A DNA stretch of 64,000 bases from Streptomyces sp. NBC_00286 (lineage in GTDB: Bacteria; Actinomycetota; Actinomycetes; Streptomycetales; Streptomycetaceae): the NCBI RefSeq assembly GCF_036173125.1, contig NZ_CP108054.1:2914001-2978000 (forward strand), written 5' to 3'. The notes below the pieces were generated by a model. The model searched no databases. It had not been told where the DNA came from and was given only the letters and a program-made list of their open reading frames with translations. Position 1 is the stretch's first letter; every line of letters begins with the position of its first letter. A program made the translations under genes and the position numbers. Below are positions 17,902 to 25,600 of the stretch, piece by piece.

Positions 17902-17921
17902 GCGTAACCGCTGGGTTACGC
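17902..17921. promoter_or_regulatory. Likely autoregulatory operator of the ArsR gene
   Basis: GCGTAACC and GGTTACGC form a perfect 8-bp inverted repeat around GCTG, ending 8 bp before the GTG start. A -10-like TACGCT overlaps it, so the gene may be leaderless and blocked by repressor bound here. Confidence 0.6.
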
Positions 17922-18010
17922 GTTGGCCAGAGACCGGCCGTTGACGCAGAGGCCAATCAGAGATCAGCCACAGTTCAGCCCACCGAAGGTTGAATTTCGG
18001 ACGGGATTAC

Positions 18011-18025
18011 TGAAAACGATTGTCA
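18011..18025 (+). promoter_or_regulatory. Zur-box-like site before the ABC importer operon
   Basis: TGAAAACGATTGTCA matches the actinobacterial zinc-repressor pattern TGAnAAnnnTTnTCA (a 7-1-7 imperfect palindrome), as I remember it. It lies 67 bp before the lipoprotein start, just ahead of a -10-like TACGGT (18032-18037). If functional, zinc-loaded Zur would shut the operon. Confidence 0.55.
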
Positions 18026-18091
18026 TCATGCTACGGTCATGCATACGTCTCCTGACCACCCCTTTTGACCACCCCTTTACCGGAGGGTCCC

Positions 18092-19582
18092 GTGCGTCTG
18101 CCCGCCCGCCTTCTCCCCGTCTCCGCGGTCGCCGCCGCCTCCGCCCTGCTCACCGGCTGCTTCTCGGGAGCGGCTTCGGACAGCTCCGCCGAGGGCGGCG
18201 AGAAGCGGGTACGCGTCGCGCACATGCTGCCGCCGCGCTCCGGGCTCTCGCCGCTGTCCGACGACGCGTTCAAGCTGTCCCGCTGGTCGACCGCCGAGAC
18301 GCTCATCAAGCTCGACGTGGAAGGTGACGCCGAACCCGCGCTCGCCACCAAGTGGCAGCAGAACGGCAAGACCTGGACCTTCGAGATACGTGACGGCGTG
18401 ACCTTCCACGACGGTACGAAGCTCACCGCAGAGGCCGTCGTACGGTCGCTCACCGAGGCCGCCGGCGCCTCCCCCAAGCCCCGCATCCTCGACGGTGTGG
18501 ACCTGACCGTGAAGGCCCAGGGCGAATCGGTCGCCGTCACCACCGCCACCGAGGACCCACTCGTCCCGCAGCGGCTGAGCTCGCCGCAGCTGTCGATCCT
18601 GTCGGCGAAGGCGTACAAGGGGAAGACGGTCAACCCCCTCGGCGCGGGCACCGGCCCCTTCGAGCTGAAGAAGGTGAACGGCACCTCCTCCGCGACCCTC
18701 GACCGCTATGACGACTACTGGGGCGGCAAGGCCAAGTCCCCCGGAATCGACGTGAAGTTCGTGCCGGACGGCACCGCCCGCGCCGCCGCCCTGCGCAGCG
18801 GAGAGGCCGACGTCGTCGAGGCGGTACCGGTCTCGCAGGCCTCTCTGCTCGAAGAGGACCAGATCACCGAGGTGCCGATGCCGCGCACCAACACCCTGTA
18901 CCTGAACACCTCCGAAGGTCCTTTCAAGGACGCCGCGTTGAGGGCCGCCGCCCGCGAGGCCATCGACGCCGAGTCGATCGTCAAGGGTGTGTACGAGGAC
19001 CGCGCCGACGTCGCGAAGGGCCTGCTCGGGCCCGCTCTGCCGTGGGCCGCCGACCTGCGTACGCCGGTCAAGCGCGCCAAGGCCGGTGACCCGGCCGGGA
19101 AGACCATCACCATCGGTACGTTCACCGACCGCGCCGAGCTCCCCGAGGTGGCCCAGACACTGCAACAGCAGCTGCAGAAGGCCGGGTTCGAGGTGAAGCT
19201 GGACGTGCGCGAGTACGCGAACATCGAATCCGACGCGCTGGCGGGCAAGTTCGACGCCTTCATCCTGTCCCGGGCGACCGTGCTCGACTCCGGCGACCCG
19301 GCCGCGTACCTGTACAGCGACTTCGGCTCCAAGGGCTCCTTCAACATCTCCCAGCTGTCGGACAAGACGGTCGACGCGGCCCTGGACAAGGCCTCCGGGA
19401 TGAAGTCCGGTGACGCACGCAGGAAGGCCGTCATCGAGGCGGAGGCCGCGGTGCTCGCCACCGACGGCGCCATCCCGATGCTGCACGAGCGGGTCATCCA
19501 GGGTGACGCGGCGGGCGTCGTGGACGTCGCGCACGACCCGCGTGAGCGTGAGCTGATCACGAAGGACACCTACGTCAAGTGA
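18092..19582 (+). CDS. Family 5 solute-binding lipoprotein of an ABC importer
   Basis: The 496-residue protein begins at GTG 18092, directly behind GGAGGGT. It has a lipoprotein signal with lipobox LLTGC at about residues 19-23. The mature part shows the SBP_bac_5 pattern of dipeptide/nickel-binding proteins: ALATKWQQNGKTWTFEIRDGVTFHDGTKLTAEAVV, GTGPFELKK, YDDYWGGK and DVVEAVPV. The ligand-binding residues cannot be read off by eye, so peptide, nickel or metal-metallophore ligands are all possible. The gene overlaps the permease gene by 4 bp (GTGA), and a Zur-like site precedes the operon. Confidence 0.88.
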   Translation: MRLPARLLPVSAVAAASALLTGCFSGAASDSSAEGGEKRVRVAHMLPPRSGLSPLSDDAFKLSRWSTAETLIKLDVEGDAEPALATKWQQNGKTWTFEIRDGVTFHDGTKLTAEAVVRSLTEAAGASPKPRILDGVDLTVKAQGESVAVTTATEDPLVPQRLSSPQLSILSAKAYKGKTVNPLGAGTGPFELKKVNGTSSATLDRYDDYWGGKAKSPGIDVKFVPDGTARAAALRSGEADVVEAVPVSQASLLEEDQITEVPMPRTNTLYLNTSEGPFKDAALRAAAREAIDAESIVKGVYEDRADVAKGLLGPALPWAADLRTPVKRAKAGDPAGKTITIGTFTDRAELPEVAQTLQQQLQKAGFEVKLDVREYANIESDALAGKFDAFILSRATVLDSGDPAAYLYSDFGSKGSFNISQLSDKTVDAALDKASGMKSGDARRKAVIEAEAAVLATDGAIPMLHERVIQGDAAGVVDVAHDPRERELITKDTYVK

Positions 19583-21456
19583 CGCTCGTGGCACGCCTGT
19601 TGAAGGCGGTGGGGACACCGAGCGGCCGGGCCGGAATCACCCGGATCGGCTGCCTCGTGGCCGTCCTGGCCACCGTCGGACTGCTCCCCTGGCTCTCCGG
19701 CCGCGACCCCGCGCTCACCGTGCTGCGCGCCCGGTCCGCCGAGCAGGAGGCTACCCCGGAAGCGCTGGACGCGATCCGCGCGGACCTCGGCCTGGACGCG
19801 GGTCCCCTTTCCCTGCTGGGCAATTGGGCCTCCGGGCTGCTGCGCGGCGACCTCGGCACCTCGTGGGTGTCGGGCACCGACGTACTGCCGTCAGTGGTGG
19901 CCGGTCTCCAGGTGTCACTGTCCCTGATGGGCGCGGCCCTCGGCGTCGGGCTGCTGGTCGCCTGTGCCCTGGTCGCGCCCGTGCTCGTACGCGCCCGGGG
20001 GTCGGCAGGGGCGTTCGCCGCGATGATCGTCGCGCTGCCCGAATTCCTGCTCGCCACACTCGCGTTGCTGGTCGGCGGGGTGTGGCTGGGCTGGCTGCCG
20101 ACCTCCGGCTGGGTCGGCCCGCAGTACATGGTGCTGCCCGCCCTCGCCCTGGGCATCCCCGCGGGAGGTCTGCTCGGCCGCCTGGTCGCCGACGCGCTGC
20201 CCGCCGTGCTCGACGAGCGGTGTGTGGAGCTGTGGCGGGGTGCCGGGGTCCGTCAGGCACGTATCTCGGCCGCCGCGCTGCGTCGCGTACTGCCGCCGCT
20301 GGTACCGCAGTTCGGCATGGTCGCCGTCGGTCTCACGGGCGGGGCGGTCGCCGTGGAGGTCGTGTTCGCGGTGCCGGGCATCGGTCGTACGGCGCTGGGG
20401 GCGGCCAAGTCGCAGGACCTGCCGCTGCTCCAGGGCTCGGTCCTCGCACTGCTCACGCTGGGCCTGATCGCGGGCGCGCTGGCGGCTCTCGTACGGCGCC
20501 AGATGCTGGGCCCGGCGCTGCGGGACGCGGGACTGACGCTGCCCGCGGTTCGTCCGGTCCGCGCGCACCCGGCCATTCCGGTGGCGCTCGGAGTCGTACT
20601 GCTGACCTGCATCGGCTGGGGCCTGCTGCGCGACCCGTACGCCGTGGACACGACCGCACGCCTCCAGGCCCCGTCCTGGGCGTACCCGCTCGGCACGGAC
20701 GGTCTCGGCCGTGACGTGCTGGCCCGGCTCGGGCACGGGGCGGCGTCAACGGTCGGTACGGCCGCCGCGGTCTGCCTCGTCGGCCTGATCCTCGCACTCG
20801 CCCTGGGCTTCGTGCCGTCCGTGGCGTCCGGGGCCGCGGACATCGCCAACGCGCTGCCGCCGGTCATCGCCGGCATCCTGGTCGCCGCGGTCTCGGGGCC
20901 CGGCACGGGGGGCGCGGCGTTCGCGGTGGCCGTGATCTCCTGGCCTGCGCTGTCGGCGCACGCGGCGGCACTGGTCCAGGAGGTACGCGCCTCGACGTTC
21001 CTGCACGCCCAACGGGCCATCGGCGCCACCCCGTGGTGGATCCTCACGCGTCACGTGCTGCCCTCCGTGGCGGCTCCGGTCAGCCGCCACGCGCTCCTGC
21101 GCCTACCGGGTATCGCCCTGGCCCTCGCCTCGCTCGGCTTCCTCGGGCTCGGCGCCCAGCCGCCCGCTCCGGAGTGGGGGCTGCTGCTGGACGAGTCCCG
21201 CGCGTACGTGGAACGGGCCCCGTGGGCGGCGCTGGCTCCGGCGGTCGCGCTGGCGATGATGGCGGGGCTGGCGGTGTCGTTGGCGGCTTATGCGGAGGGC
21301 GGTGCGAGGGGCGCGGGGGCCGGGGCTTCGGCCGGTTCGGCTTCGGGGCGCGGCCGGTTCGCTGTCGCTCTTGCCTCGCTCCGTTCCCCCAAGCAGCCAC
21401 CCATGGAGTTGCCGAACGAGTCGCCCAAGGTGTCTCTCAAGGAGCCCGCCCGATGA
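19579..21456 (+). CDS. Fused ABC-importer permease (NikB-NikC / DppB-DppC type)
   Basis: The 625-residue polypeptide contains two complete permease domains that are normally separate genes. The N half (about 1-300) has the EAA loop region CVELWRGAGVRQARISAAAL and the end motif VEVVFAVPGIGRTAL. The C half (about 320-580) has the DppC-type YPLGTDGLGRDVLARLGHG and its own EAA loop HAQRAIGATPWWILTRHVLP. Each half has about five to six membrane helices. The last 60 residues are Gly/Ala- and Ser-rich. Translation starts at GTG overlapping the lipoprotein stop and ends overlapping the first ATPase gene (ATGA). Confidence 0.88.
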   Translation: MTLVARLLKAVGTPSGRAGITRIGCLVAVLATVGLLPWLSGRDPALTVLRARSAEQEATPEALDAIRADLGLDAGPLSLLGNWASGLLRGDLGTSWVSGTDVLPSVVAGLQVSLSLMGAALGVGLLVACALVAPVLVRARGSAGAFAAMIVALPEFLLATLALLVGGVWLGWLPTSGWVGPQYMVLPALALGIPAGGLLGRLVADALPAVLDERCVELWRGAGVRQARISAAALRRVLPPLVPQFGMVAVGLTGGAVAVEVVFAVPGIGRTALGAAKSQDLPLLQGSVLALLTLGLIAGALAALVRRQMLGPALRDAGLTLPAVRPVRAHPAIPVALGVVLLTCIGWGLLRDPYAVDTTARLQAPSWAYPLGTDGLGRDVLARLGHGAASTVGTAAAVCLVGLILALALGFVPSVASGAADIANALPPVIAGILVAAVSGPGTGGAAFAVAVISWPALSAHAAALVQEVRASTFLHAQRAIGATPWWILTRHVLPSVAAPVSRHALLRLPGIALALASLGFLGLGAQPPAPEWGLLLDESRAYVERAPWAALAPAVALAMMAGLAVSLAAYAEGGARGAGAGASAGSASGRGRFAVALASLRSPKQPPMELPNESPKVSLKEPAR

Positions 21457-22475
21457 CCACACCGAGCAATACGCCGAGTACCGAAGTCCTCCTCTCCGTA
21501 CGGGACTTGCGCATCTCCTTCGGCGCAGTCGAAGCGGTACGGGGCCTTTCCTTCGACGTACACGAGGGCGAAGTCCTCGCCGTGGTGGGCGAGTCGGGCG
21601 CGGGCAAGTCGCTGACGGCGCGGGCGTTGCTGGGCATGCCACCGCGCGGTGCGACGGTGACGGGGAGCGTCCGCCTGGGCGCGGACGAACTCGTCGACGC
21701 CCCCCGCTCCGTACGCTCCGCCCTCTGGGGCCGCCGCGTCGCGCTCGTCCCCCAGGACGCGCTCTCGTCCCTCTCCCCCGTACACCAGGTGGCCGACCAA
21801 CTCGCCGCCGCCGTACGGTCCGTGGACGGTGTCTCCCGCAAGGAGGCGCGGGCCCGTGCGGTGGCCGCGCTGGAGGAGGTCGGCATCGCACCGGACAAGG
21901 CACGGGCGTACCCGCACGAGTTCTCCGGCGGCATGCGCCAGCGCGCAGTCATCGCCATGGCGATGCTCCACCAGCCGGACCTCGTCATAGCCGACGAACC
22001 GACGACGGCACAGGACCCGGAAACGCAGAAGCAGGTCCTGGATTTGCTGGCCCGCCGCACGGGGGACGCGGGCGCGGCTCTGGTCCTGGTCACGCATGAC
22101 CTCGCGGCGGTACGGGACCACGCCGACCGGATGCTGGTGATGTACGCGGGGCGGTTGGTGGAGGAGGGGCCGGTGGAGGAGGTTTTTGCGGGGCCTCGGG
22201 CGCCTTATACGGCGGGCTTGCTGGCGTCGCTGCCGAAGGCGCACCCCGTCAGGAGCACGGGGCTCCGACGCCTCCCCGCGATCGCGGGCGCACCCCCCGC
22301 CCCCACCGCCCTCCCCACAGGCTGCGCCTTCGAACCCCGCTGCCCCCTAGCGGACGCGACCCTCTGCCGTACGGAGCAACCCGCACCCGAAACCCAAGAC
22401 GGCCGAACCATCGCCTGCCACCACTGGCGCGAACTGCCCGACAACCCCGCCGAGTTGTTCCTGGAGTCGGTGTGA
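21453..22475 (+). CDS. ABC-importer ATPase 1 (DppD/NikD type)
   Basis: A 340-residue nucleotide-binding subunit. Walker A is GESGAGKS, the Q loop lies in VALVPQDALSSLSP, the signature is FSGGMRQR, Walker B is LVIADEPT and the switch histidine is in LVTHDL. The C-terminal 80 residues include the oligopeptide/dipeptide ATPase tail with cysteines (TGCAFEPRCPLAD ... LCRTEQP). The ATG overlaps the permease stop, with AAGGAG eight bases upstream, so it is co-translated. Confidence 0.93.
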   Translation: MTTPSNTPSTEVLLSVRDLRISFGAVEAVRGLSFDVHEGEVLAVVGESGAGKSLTARALLGMPPRGATVTGSVRLGADELVDAPRSVRSALWGRRVALVPQDALSSLSPVHQVADQLAAAVRSVDGVSRKEARARAVAALEEVGIAPDKARAYPHEFSGGMRQRAVIAMAMLHQPDLVIADEPTTAQDPETQKQVLDLLARRTGDAGAALVLVTHDLAAVRDHADRMLVMYAGRLVEEGPVEEVFAGPRAPYTAGLLASLPKAHPVRSTGLRRLPAIAGAPPAPTALPTGCAFEPRCPLADATLCRTEQPAPETQDGRTIACHHWRELPDNPAELFLESV

Positions 22476-23221
22476 GCCAAGTGCACCAAGTGACCCAAGG
22501 CGCGAGCCCCCTCCTGGATGTGCGAGAACTCGTGGTCCGCCACGGCCCCCGTACCACCGTCGACCACGTGTCCTTCGACATCGCCCCCGGCGAGACACTC
22601 GGCCTCATCGGCCCCTCGGGCTGCGGCAAGTCGTCCACCGCCATGGCCGTGCTGCAACTCCGCCGCCCCGACAGCGGCGAAGTCTGGTTCGACGGCCAGG
22701 AGTTGACGGCCCTGGACGACCGCCGGCTCCGACCGCTGCGGCAGGCGATGCAACCCGTCTTCCAGGACCCGTACGGATCGCTGAGCCCCCGCCACCGCAT
22801 CCGCGACGCCATCGCGGAACCCCTGCGCGTACAGGGGACTTGGGACCGTACGACCGGCCCCGCCCGTGTAGCCGAGCTCCTGGAGCAGGTCGGCCTGGAC
22901 CCGTCCCACGGCGACCGTCGCCCGCACGAACTCTCCGGCGGACAGTGCCAACGCGCCGGTATCGCCCGGGCGTTGGCCTGCGATCCCAAGCTCCTGATCC
23001 TGGACGAACCGGTCTCCGCCCTAGACCCGTCCCTGCGCGCGGGAGTCCTGAACCTCCTGGCCGAGCTGCAGGAACGCCTGGGCCTGGGCTACCTGTTCAT
23101 CTGCCACGACATGGCACTCGTACGCCACTTCTGCGACCGCATCGCGGAGATGCGGGACGGCCGCCTCGTCAGGACGACTTCTCTGGAATCCCTGCGATCA
23201 ATCGCCGCAAGCCCTCGGTGA
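22472..23221 (+). CDS. ABC-importer ATPase 2 (DppF/NikE type, short)
   Basis: A 249-residue ATPase with Walker A GPSGCGKS, Q-loop segment MQPVFQDPYGSLSP, signature LSGGQCQR, Walker B LLILDEPV and switch FICHDM. It starts at a GTG overlapping the stop of ATPase 1. It lacks the long C-terminal tail seen in many DppF proteins and is close to NikE in length. Its last 17 codons run through the end of the convergent TetR gene (53-bp overlap), and no terminator is visible after it. Confidence 0.92.
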   Translation: MSQVHQVTQGASPLLDVRELVVRHGPRTTVDHVSFDIAPGETLGLIGPSGCGKSSTAMAVLQLRRPDSGEVWFDGQELTALDDRRLRPLRQAMQPVFQDPYGSLSPRHRIRDAIAEPLRVQGTWDRTTGPARVAELLEQVGLDPSHGDRRPHELSGGQCQRAGIARALACDPKLLILDEPVSALDPSLRAGVLNLLAELQERLGLGYLFICHDMALVRHFCDRIAEMRDGRLVRTTSLESLRSIAASPR

Positions 23222-23759
23222 GTTCGTCCGCGTCGGCCGCCGTCTCGGGGTCGAAGGTCCACTGTGCGACGAGCCCCAGCAGCAGGGCGTTGTAGAACTT
23301 GCCCAGCGTGTTGACGTCCTCCTCCGAGACGTCCTCCTCCCGGCCCCCCATGAACAACGGGATGATGCCGCTCGCCCCGCGACGCTGAGCCTTGGCCAGA
23401 TGGTCGCGCACCTCGGGCACCTTGTCGCCCATCACCACGATCTCCATACTGAGCCGCCACGCCGAACCGGGCTCCATCATCGTGCCGATGATGTTCGACC
23501 AGACCGCGTGGAACCGCTCGATCGAGCCGGGCGCGGTGCCGGTCGATACGTGCTCGCCCGCGTCGAAGGCATCGGAGACCCCCTCGACGATCGAGACGTA
23601 CGCCTCCGCGAGCAGCGCGTCCTTCGACCCGTAGTGGTAGCCGATCGACGCCAGGTTCGTCCCCGACTCCTTGACGATGTCGCGCGCCGTCGTGCGCACG
23701 AAGCCCTTCGCCAGCAGGCAGCGCTTGGCGCCTTCGAGCAGATCCTCACGGTGTCCCAT
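23169..23759 (-). CDS. TetR-family repressor, divergent from MFS exporter
   Basis: The 196-residue protein has an N-terminal helix-turn-helix (AKRCLLAKGFVRTTARDIVKESGTNLASIGYHYGSKDAL) and an all-helical ligand domain with an ALLLGLVAQWTFDPE segment. The divergent gene encodes a drug-efflux-type MFS protein, so it most likely represses that exporter until a toxic ligand binds. The 97-bp gap holds two 19-bp direct repeats that are candidate operators. Its 3' end overlaps the ABC ATPase gene on the other strand. Confidence 0.9.
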   Translation of the reverse strand: MGHREDLLEGAKRCLLAKGFVRTTARDIVKESGTNLASIGYHYGSKDALLAEAYVSIVEGVSDAFDAGEHVSTGTAPGSIERFHAVWSNIIGTMMEPGSAWRLSMEIVVMGDKVPEVRDHLAKAQRRGASGIIPLFMGGREEDVSEEDVNTLGKFYNALLLGLVAQWTFDPETAADADELTEGLRRLIAGIPEKSS

Positions 23760-23801
23760 GCGAGTCAGCCTACCGCCGGGACAGACAAGCGTCCCATACG
23801 C

Positions 23802-23846
23802 ACGTTTTAAACGCTCGTACTAGACAAACGTTTAAGACGCTCGTAC
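23802..23846. promoter_or_regulatory. Direct repeats between TetR and MFS genes
   Basis: Two 19-bp copies (23802-23820 and 23828-23846, 17 of 19 bases equal, sharing GACGCTCGTAC/AACGCTCGTAC ends) lie 26 bp apart, head to tail, in the divergent promoter region. TAAACG and CGTTTA arms also form a wider inverted repeat. They are probably TetR binding sites. Confidence 0.5.
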
Positions 23847-23856
23847 ATTGCTCGGC

Positions 23857-25425
23857 ATGACGAATCCGAAGAGCCCGAGCGACACCACCGGCCCCGCACC
23901 CCCTCGCGCTGGACGCCGCGAATGGACCGCTCTCGGCGTTCTGATGCTGCCGCTGCTCCTGGTGTCCATGGACGTCTCCGTCCTCTACTTCGCCGTACCG
24001 GCGATCAGCGCGGACCTGGAGCCGAGCGGCACCCAGCAGCTGTGGATCTTCGACATCTACGCCTTCGTCCTGGCCGGCCTGCTGATGACGATGGGCTCGC
24101 TCGGCGACCGGATCGGCCGACGCAGGCTGCTGCTGATCGGCGCCGGGGCGTTCGGCGCGGCCTCGCTGATGGCCGCGTACGCGGACAGCGCCGAGACGCT
24201 GATCGCGGCCCGCGCGGTCCTCGGCATCGGCGGAGCGACGCTGATGCCGTCGACGTTGTCGCTGGTCCGCACGATGTTCACGGACCCGGCGCAGCGCGCC
24301 AAGGCGATCGGGATGTGGTCGGGCGTGATGACGGCCGGCGTCGCGCTCGGCTCGGTGATGAGCGGCGTACTCGTCGAGCACTTCTGGTGGGGCTCGGTCT
24401 TCCTGGTCAACCTGCCCGCGATGGCGCTCCTGCTGATCCTCGGCCCCGTCCTGCTGCCCGAGTCGAAGAACCCCGCACCCGGCCGCTTCGACCTGCTGAG
24501 CGTGCCGCTGTCCATGGCCGCCGTGCTGCCGGTGATCTACGGCATCAAGGAGATCCCGTCCGAGGGCTGGAACGTGCGGTACGTGATGTCGGTGACGGTC
24601 GGTCTGCTCTTCGCCGCGCTCTTCGTCCACCGCCAGCGCACCATCGCCTCCCCGATGATCTCGCCTGCCCTCTTCCGCGGCCACGGCTTCGCGCCCGCCG
24701 TCTCGCTGAACCTGCTCTCCGCGTTCGGGATGATGGGCTCGGCGTACTTCACCACGCAGTACCTCCAGTCCGTGCTCGGCAAGAGCTCCATGGAGGCCGC
24801 GTTGTGGGGGCTGCTGCCCTCCGTCCTGGTCGGAGTCGCCGCTCCGCTCTCCGCGCAGCTGGTGCAGCGGGGCGTGAACCGGGCGTTCGTCGTCGCCGGT
24901 GGCTTCCTGGTCGCGGCCTGCGGCTACGGGATGCTGACCGCGGCCGGTACGGACTCGCTGTGGCAGGTGCTCGCCGGTTCCGGTGTCATCGCCGCCGGGA
25001 TCGTCGCTGTTATGTCCCAGATGATGGACCTGGCGCTGGGCACCGTACCGGCCGAGAAGTCCGGCACCGCCTCCTCCGTCCTGGAGACGGGTGCGGAGTT
25101 CGGCGGCGCGCTGGGCATGGCGGTCCTGGGCTCCATCGGAACGGCCGTGTACCGCCACGAGATCCCGGCTTCGGCACCCGCCCCGGCCCACGAGACGCTC
25201 GGCGGCGCACTCGCCGTGGCCCGGCAGCTACCGGACCGTACGGGCGAAGCCCTGGTGACGACGGCCCGCGAGGCCTTCACCAACGGCATGCAGGCGGCAG
25301 CGATCGCCGCGACGGTGCTGCTGCTGGGGGCGGCGGTCCTGGCATCGGTGACACTGCGGCGGGTACGGGCCCGTGAGGCGAAGGCCATGGAGTACGCGTG
25401 CGAGTCCGAGAAGGCTCTCGCCTAA
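23857..25425 (+). CDS. MFS multidrug exporter (DHA2, 14-helix type)
   Basis: The protein (522 residues from ATG 23857; a TTG at 23848 is an in-frame alternative) has about 14 hydrophobic segments. Motifs are those of drug/proton antiporters: the loop GSLGDRIGRRRLLLIGA after helix 2 and the motif-C-like stretch GVMTAGVALGSVMSGVLVEHFWWGSVF in helix 5. It is divergent from the TetR gene and followed by a strong hairpin. The drug or metabolite exported is not evident. No clear Shine-Dalgarno sequence is seen. Confidence 0.9.
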   Translation: MTNPKSPSDTTGPAPPRAGRREWTALGVLMLPLLLVSMDVSVLYFAVPAISADLEPSGTQQLWIFDIYAFVLAGLLMTMGSLGDRIGRRRLLLIGAGAFGAASLMAAYADSAETLIAARAVLGIGGATLMPSTLSLVRTMFTDPAQRAKAIGMWSGVMTAGVALGSVMSGVLVEHFWWGSVFLVNLPAMALLLILGPVLLPESKNPAPGRFDLLSVPLSMAAVLPVIYGIKEIPSEGWNVRYVMSVTVGLLFAALFVHRQRTIASPMISPALFRGHGFAPAVSLNLLSAFGMMGSAYFTTQYLQSVLGKSSMEAALWGLLPSVLVGVAAPLSAQLVQRGVNRAFVVAGGFLVAACGYGMLTAAGTDSLWQVLAGSGVIAAGIVAVMSQMMDLALGTVPAEKSGTASSVLETGAEFGGALGMAVLGSIGTAVYRHEIPASAPAPAHETLGGALAVARQLPDRTGEALVTTAREAFTNGMQAAAIAATVLLLGAAVLASVTLRRVRAREAKAMEYACESEKALA

Positions 25426-25428
25426 GGC

Positions 25429-25479
25429 GTTCCCCCGCGCCCCTAAGGAGGCCGCAGGCCTCTTAGGGGCGCGGGGAAC
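25429..25479 (+). terminator. Long-stem terminator after the MFS gene
   Basis: A stem of more than 20 pairs (GTTCCCC...GCGCCCCTAAG pairing with CTTAGGGGCGCGGGGAAC) encloses a short loop, 4 bp after the stop codon. It is the leading part of a repeat found widely in Streptomyces intergenic regions. Confidence 0.85.
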
Positions 25480-25569
25480 TGCGCGACCAGCCACGACGGA
25501 CCCGCAGCGAACCACGCTTCCAGCCCGTCCGGCGTTTGAGGACGAGGCCGCTAGGCCGACACGGGGGGT
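25480..25569. repeat. Streptomyces-type dispersed intergenic repeat
   Basis: The stretch with GCGCGACCAGCC, GACGGACCCGCAG and CGTCCGGCGTTTGAGGACGAG-like segments is one I recognise as recurring between streptomycete genes, typically next to hairpins. It does not code. Recognition is from memory. Confidence 0.6.
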
Positions 25570-25588
25570 CTGGGGGCGGAGCCCTCAG
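25570..25588 (-). terminator. Probable terminator after serA
   Basis: CTGGGGGC (25570-25577) and GCCCTCAG (25581-25588) form an 8-bp stem with one wobble, 13 bp past the serA stop. Confidence 0.5.
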
Positions 25589-25600
25589 GTGGCGGTCACC

